A DNA stretch of 64,000 bases, from assembly GCA_036783645.1 (NCBI GenBank), contig DAIPWT010000012.1, positions 1 to 64,000 on the forward strand. The letters are read 5' to 3'. Of the stretch, positions 1 through 7,687 are shown in pieces; positions within the stretch are counted from its first letter, which is position 1, and the number at the start of each line of letters is the position of its first letter. This DNA comes from UBA4732 sp002404095. Its GTDB lineage: Bacteria; Planctomycetota; Planctomycetia; Gemmatales; Gemmataceae. The notes beneath the pieces were generated by a model that saw only the letters and a program-made list of their open reading frames with translations, searched no databases and had not been told where the DNA came from. Made by a program: the position numbers and the translations under genes.

Positions 1-19
1 GACGGGCTAGAAGCCCGTC
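1..19. repeat. Short perfect hairpin at window edge
   Basis: An 8-bp perfect stem (GACGGGCT / AGCCCGTC) with a 3-base loop. It lies at the very edge of the window, so the full unit may be longer. Confidence 0.5.
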
Positions 20-37
20 CCACCCATCAATCCATGC

Positions 38-114
38 GTGACGAAGCACTAGGTTGTTCACTACCATTGATACTGAACAAGGTAGTGAACAAGCCCTTCG
101 TCACCCGGCCCACC
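38..114. repeat. Imperfect long hairpin downstream of the regulator gene
   Basis: Two nested pairs of arms: GTGACGAAG (38-46) with CTTCGTCAC (106-114), and TTGTTCACTACC (54-65) with GGTAGTGAACAA (91-102). It lies 3' of the minus-strand regulator gene that ends at 214, so it could act as a transcription terminator. It has no T-tract, and it may simply be one of the intergenic palindromes common in this window. Confidence 0.5.
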
Positions 115-119
115 TGCCT

Positions 120-195
120 TAAGTTGATCGCTATGGGGGTTAATCCCCGCCGTCCGAGCCGCCCGCCGGGATAAACCCTGCGGCTCGCCTGTCGC
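120..195. repeat. Palindromic repeat, GGGATAAACCC family
   Basis: Contains GGGGGTTAATCCCC at 134-147 and CGAGCCGC...GCGGCTCG arms at 154-187 around a GGGATAAACCC core. Related units lie at 7201-7268 and, split by an insertion, at 17052-17348. All are intergenic. Confidence 0.6.
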
Positions 196-213
196 TTTCC
201 TCACACTCAACCC

Positions 214-1161
214 TTACCGTCGCCGGCGGATCAGCGTGATTTCGTTGCCGGCCGCGTTGTGTGCCGCCTCATCCATGAACGTGCGGATCAGCAGCAGCCC
301 GCGACCGCTCGGCTTGCTGAAGTTCTCGGGATCGGTCGGGTCGGGCAACGTGGCAACGTCGAAACCCGGGCCTTCGTCGCGGATCACGAACACGGCCGCC
401 GCCGCGTCCATCTTGACGTGGACGTGCAAGCGTCGCGCGGCATACGGCCCCTTATAACGGCGTTCCGCGGCCGCGCGCTCGTAGGCGTTGCCGCCGTCTT
501 GACGCAGGGCGGAGCTGAGTTCCAGGTTGCCGTGATAAAGGCCGTTGAGCAGCGCCTCTTCGAGAGCGACGCCAAGACGGATACGACCGTTCGAGTCGCA
601 CAGCTTCATCCGCACCATGTATTCTTGTAAGTGGGCGACCAGGATCGGCACCAGCGCCGGGTCGTTCTCCAGCACAAAGCGACATTCCAGAGCGCTGACG
701 CACTCCAGCAATCCCTGTCGGCGCCGATCGACCTTGGCCGTCGCCAACACCCGATCCAGCGTTTCCATCAGGTCGCGTTCTAGGGCGTGCTTGGGGACGT
801 AACTCGACGCCCCACTCTGCAGCGCCTTGACCGCCGTCTCTTCGCTTCCCTGCGCCGTCATGAGGATGACCGGAACAAGCGGATAGCGGTCGCGGATCGC
901 TTCCACCAATTCCAGACCGTCCATTTCCGGCATATGCAAGTCGGTCACGACGACGGCGCACGTTTCTTTTTTCAGGACCTTCAGCGCCTCGCGGCCGTCG
1001 CAGGCGAACAGCACCCTGGCATCGGGCCGGCCTTGCACCAGCCGCCCCACGAAGAGCCGCGCCGTTGCGGAATCGTCTACTACCAACACCGTGATCTCGG
1101 TGACTTCTTCAGAGGTCGGTAGAGTATCTTTCGGATCGTCCATAGTCAGAACTGCCGTCAT
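214..1161 (-). CDS. Response regulator with C-terminal HATPase (anti-sigma-like kinase) domain
   Basis: A 315-residue cytoplasmic two-domain regulator. The receiver domain spans about residues 24-140, with the acidic pair D29/D30, the expected phospho-acceptor D74 (VVTD), T102 and K124. The C-terminal part is a GHKL ATPase of the short RsbW/SpoIIAB type: N-box at 200-211 (LEEALLNGLYHGN), G1 box DEGPGFD at 262-268 and G2 box SGRGLLLI at 285-292. There is no dimerisation or phospho-accepting His domain, so it probably acts as a phosphorylation-controlled serine kinase or binding protein rather than a classical histidine kinase. The start has a GGAGG eight bases upstream. It is divergent from cheA, which suggests but does not prove a link to the chemosensory system. 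Confidence 0.85.
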   Translation of the reverse strand: MTAVLTMDDPKDTLPTSEEVTEITVLVVDDSATARLFVGRLVQGRPDARVLFACDGREALKVLKKETCAVVVTDLHMPEMDGLELVEAIRDRYPLVPVILMTAQGSEETAVKALQSGASSYVPKHALERDLMETLDRVLATAKVDRRRQGLLECVSALECRFVLENDPALVPILVAHLQEYMVRMKLCDSNGRIRLGVALEEALLNGLYHGNLELSSALRQDGGNAYERAAAERRYKGPYAARRLHVHVKMDAAAAVFVIRDEGPGFDVATLPDPTDPENFSKPSGRGLLLIRTFMDEAAHNAAGNEITLIRRRR

Positions 1162-1247
1162 TGCCAGTGCCTCCGCGAATAAGGGGATAATTGCCTCTTC
1201 ACGGAGACTCTAGCACGCCGATTTCGCCTTGGAGTTGCCAAGAGGAC

Positions 1248-1370
1248 GTTACGAGCCGCGACCGTAAGGGAGCGGGGCGAAAACCGCTCCCTTACGGTAA
1301 GGATGTTACGAGCCGCGACCGTAAGGGAGCGGGGCGANNNNNNNNNNCCCTTACGGTCGCGGCTCGTCGG
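1248..1370. repeat. Tandem palindromic repeat, GAGCCGCGACCGTAAGGGAGCGG family
   Basis: Two head-to-tail units of GTTACGAGCCGCGACCGTAA (1248 and 1314) with the reverse arm after each. The second unit contains the run of N. The same family recurs at 39563-39631, 53038-53098 and 60019-60076, always between genes. It fills most of the 326-bp space between the regulator and cheA; nothing gene-like was seen there. Confidence 0.75.
1338..1347. other. Assembly gap (10 N)
   Basis: Ten ambiguous bases lie in the loop of a palindromic repeat unit. The true loop length and the true number of repeat units are unknown. Confidence 0.97.
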
Positions 1371-1487
1371 CGGCGCCCTCTTACGAAACAGAATCTAACA
1401 GGAAATCATCAATTCCTTTCGCTTTTATGAGCTACGCTGAATCATGGCGGGCCAAATGTCGCCCCGCGGGCGCCGGAGGAAAAGAGA

Positions 1488-3644
1488 ATGGACGACCAAG
1501 ACGACATCGTCCGCGAGTTCCTCGTCGAGAGCTACGAGAACCTTGACCAGCTCGACTGTGATCTGGTGTCACTGGAGAAGAATCCTCGCGACCGTGAGCG
1601 GTTGGCCAGCGTCTTCCGCGCCATTCACACCATCAAGGGCACTTGCGGTTTCCTCGCCTTTCCGAAACTCGAAGCGGTCGCCCACGCCGGCGAGAGCCTG
1701 CTCAGCCGGTTGCGCGACGGCCAGCTGCTGCTCAACGCGGAAATCACCAGCGGACTGTTAGCGCTGGTGGACGCGGTTCGGTCGATTCTCAAAAACATCG
1801 AAAACGATAGGCAGGAAGGTCGAGGCGATTACGCGGCGGTGGTCGTCCGTATGATGCAGCTGCGCGACGGCCCGTGCGAGGCGCCTGCCGCGCTCCCGAC
1901 CCCCGTTCCCGAAGAACCCTTGGCTCACGATGGCCAGACCGTCGGCGTGGCCGACGCCAACATCCGCGTGGACGTGGGCCTGCTCGACAAGTTGGTGAAC
2001 CTGGTGGGCGAACTCGTTCTGGCCCGCAATCAGGTTCTGCAATTCACCGCCACGCGCCGCGACCCGGCCTTCCTGCACACCACGCAACGCCTCAACCAGA
2101 TCACCACGGAGCTTCAGGAAGGCGTCATGAAAACGAGGATGCAGCCGATAGGCAATATCCTCAATAAGTTCCCGCGCCAAGTCCGCGATCTTGCCGTGTC
2201 TTGCGGCAAGCAGGTTCTTTTGACCGTCGAAGGCGAGGAAACCGAACTCGACAAGACGCTCCTTGAAGCCATCAAAGACCCGCTCACGCATCTGGTCCGC
2301 AACGCCGTCGATCATGGCATCGAGTCGCCCGAAGAGCGTCGCGCCGCGGGCAAGCCGCCGGAAGGGCGCCTCTCGCTGCACGCCTTCCACGAAGGCGGTC
2401 AGGTGGTCATCGAAATCGCCGACGACGGCCGAGGCATCGACCCGGAACGGATTCGCAACAAAGCGCTCGAACGCGGCCTGATCACGCGCGATCAAGCCGG
2501 GCGTATGGTGGAACGCGAGCTATTGCAACTGATCTTCCTGCCCGGCTTCTCCACGGCCGAGAAAGTGACCAACGTCTCGGGCCGAGGCGTCGGCATGGAC
2601 GTGGTGAAGACCAACATCGAAAGGATTGGCGGCGCCGTGGACGTGGTCAGTCGGCCCGGGCAGGGCGCCACGGTGAAGATCAAGATTCCTCTGACGCTGG
2701 CCATTATCCCGGCCCTGATCGTCACCAGCGGCGGCGACCGTTACGCCATTCCGCAGGTAAATCTGCTGGAATTGGTCCGCCTCGACGGCGAGAAGGCCAA
2801 GCGCGGCTTTGAGCACATCCACGGCGTTCCGGTCTATCGTCTACGCGGCAAACTGCTGCCGCTGGTCTTCTTGCATAAGGAACTTCGCGTCGAACCCGCA
2901 ACGCCGGTCTCGGAAGGAGGGCCGCTTCACGTCGCCGTCCTCCAGGCCGGCGACCGGCCGTTCGGCCTGATGGTGGAGGCGATCAACGACACCGAGGAGA
3001 TCGTGGTCAAGCCGCTGAGTAAGCATCTCAAGGGCATCCCGCTGTTCGCCGGCGCGACCATCATGGGCGACGGCCGGGTGTCGCTGATTTTGGACGTCCT
3101 CGGCCTCGCGCAGCGCGCAGGCGTCGTCTCGGAGGTGCGCGCCCGCAAGCCGGCCGAGCCGCCCGCCCTCGCCGTTAATAGTCGGCCCGTACAGGTTCTG
3201 GTTCTCTTCCGCTTCGGCGACGGCCGACGCATGGCCGTGCCGCTTTCGCTACTGACGCGGCTGGAAGAATTTCCTAGCGCCGCGGTCGAAAAAACGGCCA
3301 GCCAGGAAGTGGTGCAATACGGGGAGCAGATCCTACCGCTCGTGCGCCTGGAACAAGTGTTTCCTAGCGCGACCGGCGAAACGCTGGCAGCATCGGATTC
3401 GGTGCAAGTCCTGGTTTTCTCCGCACACGGCCGCAGCATCGGCCTGGTGGTCGGCCGCATTCTCGACATCGTGGAGACGGCCGACGACATGCAGCTAGGG
3501 ACGCGGCGCGAGGGCATTTTCGGGTCGGTGGTCCTTCAACAGCGCGTCACCGATCTGCTCGACGTGCGCGCCGTCCTCCGCGCCGCCGATCCGACGTTCT
3601 TCGAGCAACCCGTCGCTCAATGGGCAGGCGAGCGGCCGGCGTAA
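1488..3644 (+). CDS. cheA: Chemotaxis histidine kinase CheA
   Basis: The 718-residue kinase of the chemosensory array; it phosphorylates itself and passes phosphate to CheY and CheB. The HPt domain (1-110) has the phospho-accepting H47 in AIHTIKGTCGF. A dimerisation domain is at about 159-225 and the ATPase domain at 265-402 (N-box HLVRNAVDHG, G1 DDGRGID, G2 GRGVGMDVV). Two CheW-like domains follow (about 405-535 and 570-700), where most CheA proteins have one. No separate CheY-binding P2 domain is visible between residues 125 and 158. The start follows GGAGG. The last codons and the stop lie in a palindromic repeat arm. First gene of the cluster with cheW, a receptor, cheY, cheB and cheR. 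Confidence 0.95.
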   Translation: MDDQDDIVREFLVESYENLDQLDCDLVSLEKNPRDRERLASVFRAIHTIKGTCGFLAFPKLEAVAHAGESLLSRLRDGQLLLNAEITSGLLALVDAVRSILKNIENDRQEGRGDYAAVVVRMMQLRDGPCEAPAALPTPVPEEPLAHDGQTVGVADANIRVDVGLLDKLVNLVGELVLARNQVLQFTATRRDPAFLHTTQRLNQITTELQEGVMKTRMQPIGNILNKFPRQVRDLAVSCGKQVLLTVEGEETELDKTLLEAIKDPLTHLVRNAVDHGIESPEERRAAGKPPEGRLSLHAFHEGGQVVIEIADDGRGIDPERIRNKALERGLITRDQAGRMVERELLQLIFLPGFSTAEKVTNVSGRGVGMDVVKTNIERIGGAVDVVSRPGQGATVKIKIPLTLAIIPALIVTSGGDRYAIPQVNLLELVRLDGEKAKRGFEHIHGVPVYRLRGKLLPLVFLHKELRVEPATPVSEGGPLHVAVLQAGDRPFGLMVEAINDTEEIVVKPLSKHLKGIPLFAGATIMGDGRVSLILDVLGLAQRAGVVSEVRARKPAEPPALAVNSRPVQVLVLFRFGDGRRMAVPLSLLTRLEEFPSAAVEKTASQEVVQYGEQILPLVRLEQVFPSATGETLAASDSVQVLVFSAHGRSIGLVVGRILDIVETADDMQLGTRREGIFGSVVLQQRVTDLLDVRAVLRAADPTFFEQPVAQWAGERPA

Positions 3645-3711
3645 GCCGGCTGGTGCGTCACATTGTCGGCGACAGCATCCTGTACCAGCCGGCTTACGCC
3701 GGCCGTTCGCC
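3627..3711. repeat. 28-bp inverted repeat between cheA and cheW
   Basis: Arms at 3627-3654 and 3684-3711 (GGCGAGCGGCCGGCGTAAGC...) match over 28 bp with one mismatch. The left arm supplies the final CheA codons and the TAA stop. The right arm ends just before the cheW ribosome-binding site. Confidence 0.85.
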
Positions 3712-3723
3712 AAAGGAGGCGCC

Positions 3724-4164
3724 ATGTCGGCCAACCGTCAGTATTGCACTTTTTACCTCGACGATATCTTTTTCGGTGTCGAGGTCGAGAAAGTGCAGGA
3801 AGTGGTGTCTTATCAGGAGATGACGCGCGTGCCGTTGGCGCCGCCGGTGGTGCGCGGCCTCATCAACCTGCGCGGCCAAATCGTCACCGCGCTGGACTTG
3901 CGCCGGCGCCTTGACATGCCGGAGCGTCCGGCCGGCCGCAACCCCGTCAACGTCGTGGTGCGGGCGGACGACGTGCCGACGAGCCTGCTGGTCGATCAAA
4001 TCGGCGACGTGCTGGAGGTTTCGGAAGAAGCCTTCGAGCGGCCTCCCGAGACGCTGCGAGGGCCGGCGCGCGAGTTGATCCACGGCGCCTACAAGCTAAA
4101 GGATCGCCTTTTGTTGATATTAAATATGGAAAAAGTCGTAAGCGTGACCGGCGAAGCGGAGTGA
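3724..4164 (+). CDS. cheW: Chemotaxis coupling protein CheW
   Basis: A 146-residue single-domain CheW, the adaptor joining receptors to CheA. Typical CheW features are visible: FYLDDIFFGVEVEKVQEV near the N-terminus, VRGLINLRGQIVTALDL in the middle and LLVDQIGDVLEV later. The start has a strong GGAGG six bases upstream. The stop overlaps a short open frame that belongs to a chemoreceptor remnant. Confidence 0.93.
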   Translation: MSANRQYCTFYLDDIFFGVEVEKVQEVVSYQEMTRVPLAPPVVRGLINLRGQIVTALDLRRRLDMPERPAGRNPVNVVVRADDVPTSLLVDQIGDVLEVSEEAFERPPETLRGPARELIHGAYKLKDRLLLILNMEKVVSVTGEAE

Positions 4165-4177
4165 AGGTCAATAAGTC

Positions 4178-4205
4178 GTTTAGCCGCGACCCAAAGGGGA
4201 GCGCG
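4178..4205 (+). repeat. Half of a palindromic repeat fused to the receptor remnant
   Basis: GTTTAGCCGCGACCCAAAGG and the following bases match, with one change, one arm of the full palindrome at 61594-61656. Only one arm is present, and receptor homology begins at its end (4206). It looks like a deletion junction. Confidence 0.7.
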
Positions 4206-4640
4206 GGCGTGGTCATCAACCAGATTCACGACATGCAGGCGACGATAGCGAGCGCGGTGGAAGAGCAGACGGCGACGACGAATGAGATCGCGCGGAACAT
4301 CGCGGAGGCGGCACAGGGAGGAGCGGAGATCAGCAAGGGGATTTCGGAAGTGGCAACGGCGATGCGGAGTACGGCGGAGGGCGCGGACCAGACGCGGCAG
4401 GCGGCCGCGGAGTTGGCGCGGATGGCGGCGGAGCTGGGCAAGCTGGTCGATTGCTTCATTGAATCAGCGGCTGGACCGGCTGTTTGAACTGGATGGCGGC
4501 GGAGCTGGGCAAGCTGGTCGATTGCTTCCGCTGCGGCGAGGGTGCGGAAGCGGCGCCGGCGGTATCGCCGTCAATCCGGGCCGGCGCTCAGACCAACGGC
4601 CGCGCTCACAAGGCTGCGGCGCGAAAACAACTGAGTCCGG
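4206..4640 (+). pseudogene. 3' remnant of a second methyl-accepting chemotaxis receptor
   Basis: From 4206 to about 4458 the sequence is nearly identical to the last coding part of the intact receptor (6658-6909), from the VVINQIHDMQ segment to KLVDCF. A spacer follows, then a second copy of the last ~38 bp (about 4490-4530) and a diverged version of the receptor tail. The open frame starting with GTG at 4161 encodes only 108 residues without ligand, membrane, HAMP or hairpin-tip regions, so it is unlikely to work as a receptor. The simplest reading is that a receptor gene once lay directly after cheW and lost its 5' part. The 3' end also suffered a small tandem duplication. Confidence 0.8.
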
Positions 4641-4680
4641 TATGAACCAACAGGTATCTACACAAGTAGCTACACAAGCT

Positions 4681-4828
4681 GGGGTGCCATGCTTTCGCGG
4701 CCTTTTTTCCGCATCGTCTGCCCGCCGAAGCCGCCGCGAAAGCATGAGTCCCGCGCGAGGACTCATGCTTTCGCGGGGTCGGGACCGGACATCGCCTTGG
4801 GACTGGCCCGCGAAAGCATGGCACCCCC
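4681..4828. repeat. Four-core palindromic element, CATGCTTTCGCGG family, copy 1
   Basis: Outer arms GGGGTGCCATGCTTTCGCGG (4681-4700) and its complement (ending 4827) enclose a second inverted pair around a CGCGCGAGG loop, so the 13-bp core CATGCTTTCGCGG occurs four times in alternating orientation. The left flank carries TATCTACACAA, like the end of the element at 17103. A decayed piece of the right end (AAAGCATGGCAGCCC...) recurs at 4883-4920. Other copies: 7049-7195, 17137-17282 and 28536-28621. Confidence 0.85.
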
Positions 4829-4882
4829 GATTTAACAGGGTGTTAGGTCAACACCTGTACCTGTGACGCGGACAGAACGCTA

Positions 4883-4920
4883 GCAAAAGCATGGCAGCCC
4901 CGACTTAACAGGGTGTTAGG
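4883..4920. repeat. Decayed partial duplicate of the copy-1 right end
   Basis: About 38 bp resemble 4810-4847 (the GCATGGCA and TTAACAGGGTGTTAGG parts), with a few changes. It lies in the ~500-bp non-coding stretch before the receptor gene, which otherwise holds only the remnant and copy 1. Confidence 0.6.
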
Positions 4921-4998
4921 GTAGACATCAAAGGGTAAAACTCTGGCCGGCTGGACCAAGACATTGAAGCGACGACATGAGATTTTGGGAGAACGCCA

Positions 4999-7041
4999 AT
5001 GCGTGGCATGAGCGTACGGTTCAAGCTGCTGACGTCCATCGCCCTTTGCACCGTGGCTCTGGGCGCCGGCGTCTATTTTTACATGACGCGAGCGGCGGCC
5101 GAGCAGGCGGCCCAGGATGCGGCTTCCGAAGGACGCCGTTTAACCACTCAAATGGAGGAAGTTCGCGGCTACTACACCGAACACGTAGTGGCGGCGGTCA
5201 AAAAACAGGGCATGGAAGTGACGCACGACTACGCGGGCAAGGCCAACGCCGTGCCGCTGCCGGCCACGATGGTTCATGAGTTGAGCGATATTTTGAGTCA
5301 CAAAGAGGCGGGCTATTCGGTGCGGCTCTACAGCCGCTACCCGTTCCCCAACCGCAAGGACGGCGGGGCGCGCTCCGGTTTCGAGGAGGAAGCGCTAAGT
5401 TACTTGGAGGCCAACCCCACGAGCGAGTTCTGGCGCCGCGAGGACGCGGGCGGCGCACCCGCCGTGCGTTTCGCAATCGCCGACGTGATGGCGGAGTCGT
5501 GTGTGAATTGCCACAACAGCCGTCCCGATAGTCCTAAGAAAGATTGGAAGGTGGGCGACGTTCGCGGGGCGTTGGAGGTGGCGATCCCGTTAGAGAAACC
5601 GCTGGCGGCGGTTCATGCCCGCGCCACACGAGTCGCTGGAGGCATCGGCATTGGGCTGCTCTTATTGTTGGCCGTCGTGGCGTTGCTTACGGATCGTCTC
5701 ATCTTCGCGCCCTTGCGTCGCATGAGTCGCGCGGCGGCTTCGCTGGCCGCGGGCGACGTAGCGCAAACTATCGCTTGTCGCTCCACGGATGAGATCGGCG
5801 TCCTGGCCGGCAACTTCCGCGAAGTTCAGCAGACGCTCCAGGGTCTCGTCGCGGAAACAGGCCATTTAACGGCGGCGGCGCGCGCGGGTCAGTTGGAACG
5901 TCGTGCTGACGCCTCCGGCTATCGCGGGGCGTTCAAGGACCTTCTGCTAGGCGTCAACGCCACGCTTGACGCGGTGCTGACGCCGATCGACGCGGCTTCG
6001 GCCGCCTTGCAAAAGCTGGCGGCCGGCGACCTGACGGCGCGCGTCGAGGGCGACTATCAGGGCGGCCACGCACATATCCAAGTGGCCTTCAACAAGGCGG
6101 TCGAAGCGATGAACGCCGCCATCGGTCCTATTGGGCAGAACGCCTTGCTCTTGGCAGGATCGTCGGAAGAGTTGGCCGTGGTGAGTCGTCAGTTGAGCGA
6201 CGGCGCCGAAGAGACGAGTCGTCAAGCGGGCGGCGTGTCGGCAGCGGCGGAACAAGTTAGCCGCAACGCGCAGGCGGTGGCGACGGCGGTGGAAGAGATG
6301 AGTGCGACGGTCAACGAGATCGCGCAGAACGCGAGCGGGGCGGCGCGGGTGGCGGCGTCGGCGGTGCGCGCGGCGGAGTTGGCCAACGCGGCGGTGGCGA
6401 AGCTGGGCGAGAGCAGCGCCGAGGTCGGCAACGTGGTCAAAGTGGTGGCGTCGGTGGCTGAGCAAACCAAGTTGCTGGCGCTCAATGCGACCATTGAGGC
6501 GGCGCGAGCGGGAGAGGCGGGCAAGGGCTTCGCGGTAGTGGCTAACGAGGTGAAGGAGTTGGCGAAGGAGACGGCGCGGGCGACGGAAGACATCGGCCAG
6601 AAGATCGAGGCGATCCAGCGCGACGCGCGGGGCGCGGCCGGCGCGATCACGCAGATCGGCGTGGTCATCAACCAGATTCATGACATGCAAGCGACAATAG
6701 CGAGTGCGGTGGAGGAGCAGACGGCGACGACGAATGAGATCGCGCGGAACATCGCGGAGGCGGCGCAAGGCGGTTCGGAGATTAGCAAGGGGATTTCGGA
6801 AGTGGCAGCGGCGATGCGGAGTACGGCGGAGGGCGCGGACCAGACGCGGCAGGCGGCGGCGGAGTTGGCGCGGATGGCGGCGGAGTTGGGGCACTTGGTG
6901 GACTGCTTCCACTGCGGCGAAGGTACCGAAGCGGTGTCGCCGTCGGCGCGGGCCGCCGACCGTCCCCAGCCCAACGGCCGCGCCCGGCGGGCCGCCAGTT
7001 TAGTCCCAAAAGTTTCTACACAAACTCGTCAGGATTCCTGA
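4999..7041 (+). CDS. Methyl-accepting chemotaxis protein with haem-c-type periplasmic domain
   Basis: A 680-residue receptor. A first membrane helix (about 10-28) is followed by a periplasmic domain (about 30-210) of the Tll0287-like/DUF3365 type with a CVNCH haem-c motif at 168-172. A second membrane helix (212-232), HAMP-like segments and the signalling domain follow, with the conserved hairpin tip QTKLLALNATIEAARAGEAG. The covalent haem suggests sensing of redox state, oxygen or another small ligand; that is inference. No CheR-docking pentapeptide is visible. The C-terminal residues run into the left flank of a palindromic element. The start follows GGGAG. It lies between cheW and cheY. 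Confidence 0.92.
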   Translation: MRGMSVRFKLLTSIALCTVALGAGVYFYMTRAAAEQAAQDAASEGRRLTTQMEEVRGYYTEHVVAAVKKQGMEVTHDYAGKANAVPLPATMVHELSDILSHKEAGYSVRLYSRYPFPNRKDGGARSGFEEEALSYLEANPTSEFWRREDAGGAPAVRFAIADVMAESCVNCHNSRPDSPKKDWKVGDVRGALEVAIPLEKPLAAVHARATRVAGGIGIGLLLLLAVVALLTDRLIFAPLRRMSRAAASLAAGDVAQTIACRSTDEIGVLAGNFREVQQTLQGLVAETGHLTAAARAGQLERRADASGYRGAFKDLLLGVNATLDAVLTPIDAASAALQKLAAGDLTARVEGDYQGGHAHIQVAFNKAVEAMNAAIGPIGQNALLLAGSSEELAVVSRQLSDGAEETSRQAGGVSAAAEQVSRNAQAVATAVEEMSATVNEIAQNASGAARVAASAVRAAELANAAVAKLGESSAEVGNVVKVVASVAEQTKLLALNATIEAARAGEAGKGFAVVANEVKELAKETARATEDIGQKIEAIQRDARGAAGAITQIGVVINQIHDMQATIASAVEEQTATTNEIARNIAEAAQGGSEISKGISEVAAAMRSTAEGADQTRQAAAELARMAAELGHLVDCFHCGEGTEAVSPSARAADRPQPNGRARRAASLVPKVSTQTRQDS

Positions 7042-7048
7042 AAGGTCA

Positions 7049-7195
7049 GGGGTGCCATGCTTTCGCGGGCCGGTCGCGAAACCTCGTCCGGTCCCAACCC
7101 CGCGAAAGCATGAGTCCTCGCGCGGGAGTCATGCTTTCGCGGCGGCTTCGGGCGTGCAGAGATTGCGACCAGAGGCCGCGAAAGCATGGCACCCC
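7049..7195. repeat. Four-core palindromic element, CATGCTTTCGCGG family, copy 2
   Basis: Same design as 4681-4828: outer GGGGTGCC...GGCACCCC arms and an inner inverted pair. The left flank GTTTCTACACAA overlaps the receptor's last codons. Copy 1 follows the receptor remnant at the same relative place, so the element was probably duplicated along with the receptor gene. Confidence 0.85.
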
Positions 7196-7200
7196 ACTTG

Positions 7201-7268
7201 TGCGCCCGGCGAGCCGCCGGGTTAATCCCGGAGGGTCTGGACGGCGGGGATAAACCCCGCCGCTCGTC
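7201..7268. repeat. Palindromic repeat, GGGATAAACCC family
   Basis: CCGCCGGGTTAATCCCGG and GGCGGGGATAAACCCCGCC hairpins lie side by side between copy 2 of the CATGCTTTCGCGG element and cheY. Related to 120-195 and 17052-17348. Confidence 0.65.
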
Positions 7269-7306
7269 AGGACAAGGCCGTGATTTTACCGATAAGGGAG
7301 AGAAAA

Positions 7307-7687
7307 ATGCACGCACTCGTGATCGATGACGCTAAGTCCATGCGCCTGATCCTCAAGTCCTTCCTACGGCAGATCGGCTTCACGGTCAGCGAGGCCGGCG
7401 ACGGCCGGGCGGGGCTGGAACAGTTGGCCGCGATGGACAGGCCGGACGTGGTGTTCGTGGACTGTTTCATGCCGGAGATGGACGGCTACGAGTTCCTCCG
7501 CGCCGTCCGCGCCGACGCCCGCTACAGCGGCCTCCCCGTGCTGATGGCCAGCGCCGCCGAGGATGCGGCCGAACAACGGCGCGCCTTGGAATTGGGCGCC
7601 GACGCTTTCATCACGAAGCCGTTCACTCGAGAAACGATTCAGACGAAGTTAGAACAACTCGGCGTGGCCGTGGGGACCGCGACATGA
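7307..7687 (+). CDS. cheY: Chemotaxis response regulator CheY
   Basis: A 126-residue stand-alone receiver. The acid pair DD is at 7-8, the phospho-acceptor D52 is in VDCFMPEMDG, A82 replaces the more usual Thr/Ser region in LMASA, and K104 is in FITKPF. CheA would be its phosphate donor. The ATG at 7307 follows AAGGGAGA; the frame is open further upstream to a GTG at 7280 but without a better ribosome-binding site. The stop overlaps the cheB start (ATGA). With no flagellar genes in view, the output target is unknown. Confidence 0.9.
   Translation: MHALVIDDAKSMRLILKSFLRQIGFTVSEAGDGRAGLEQLAAMDRPDVVFVDCFMPEMDGYEFLRAVRADARYSGLPVLMASAAEDAAEQRRALELGADAFITKPFTRETIQTKLEQLGVAVGTAT

Noticed and set aside
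4161..4487. The 108-codon frame after cheW as a functional small signalling protein
   Set aside because: It is a near-copy of the last part of the neighbouring receptor without tip, HAMP or membrane regions, and starts inside a repeat arm.
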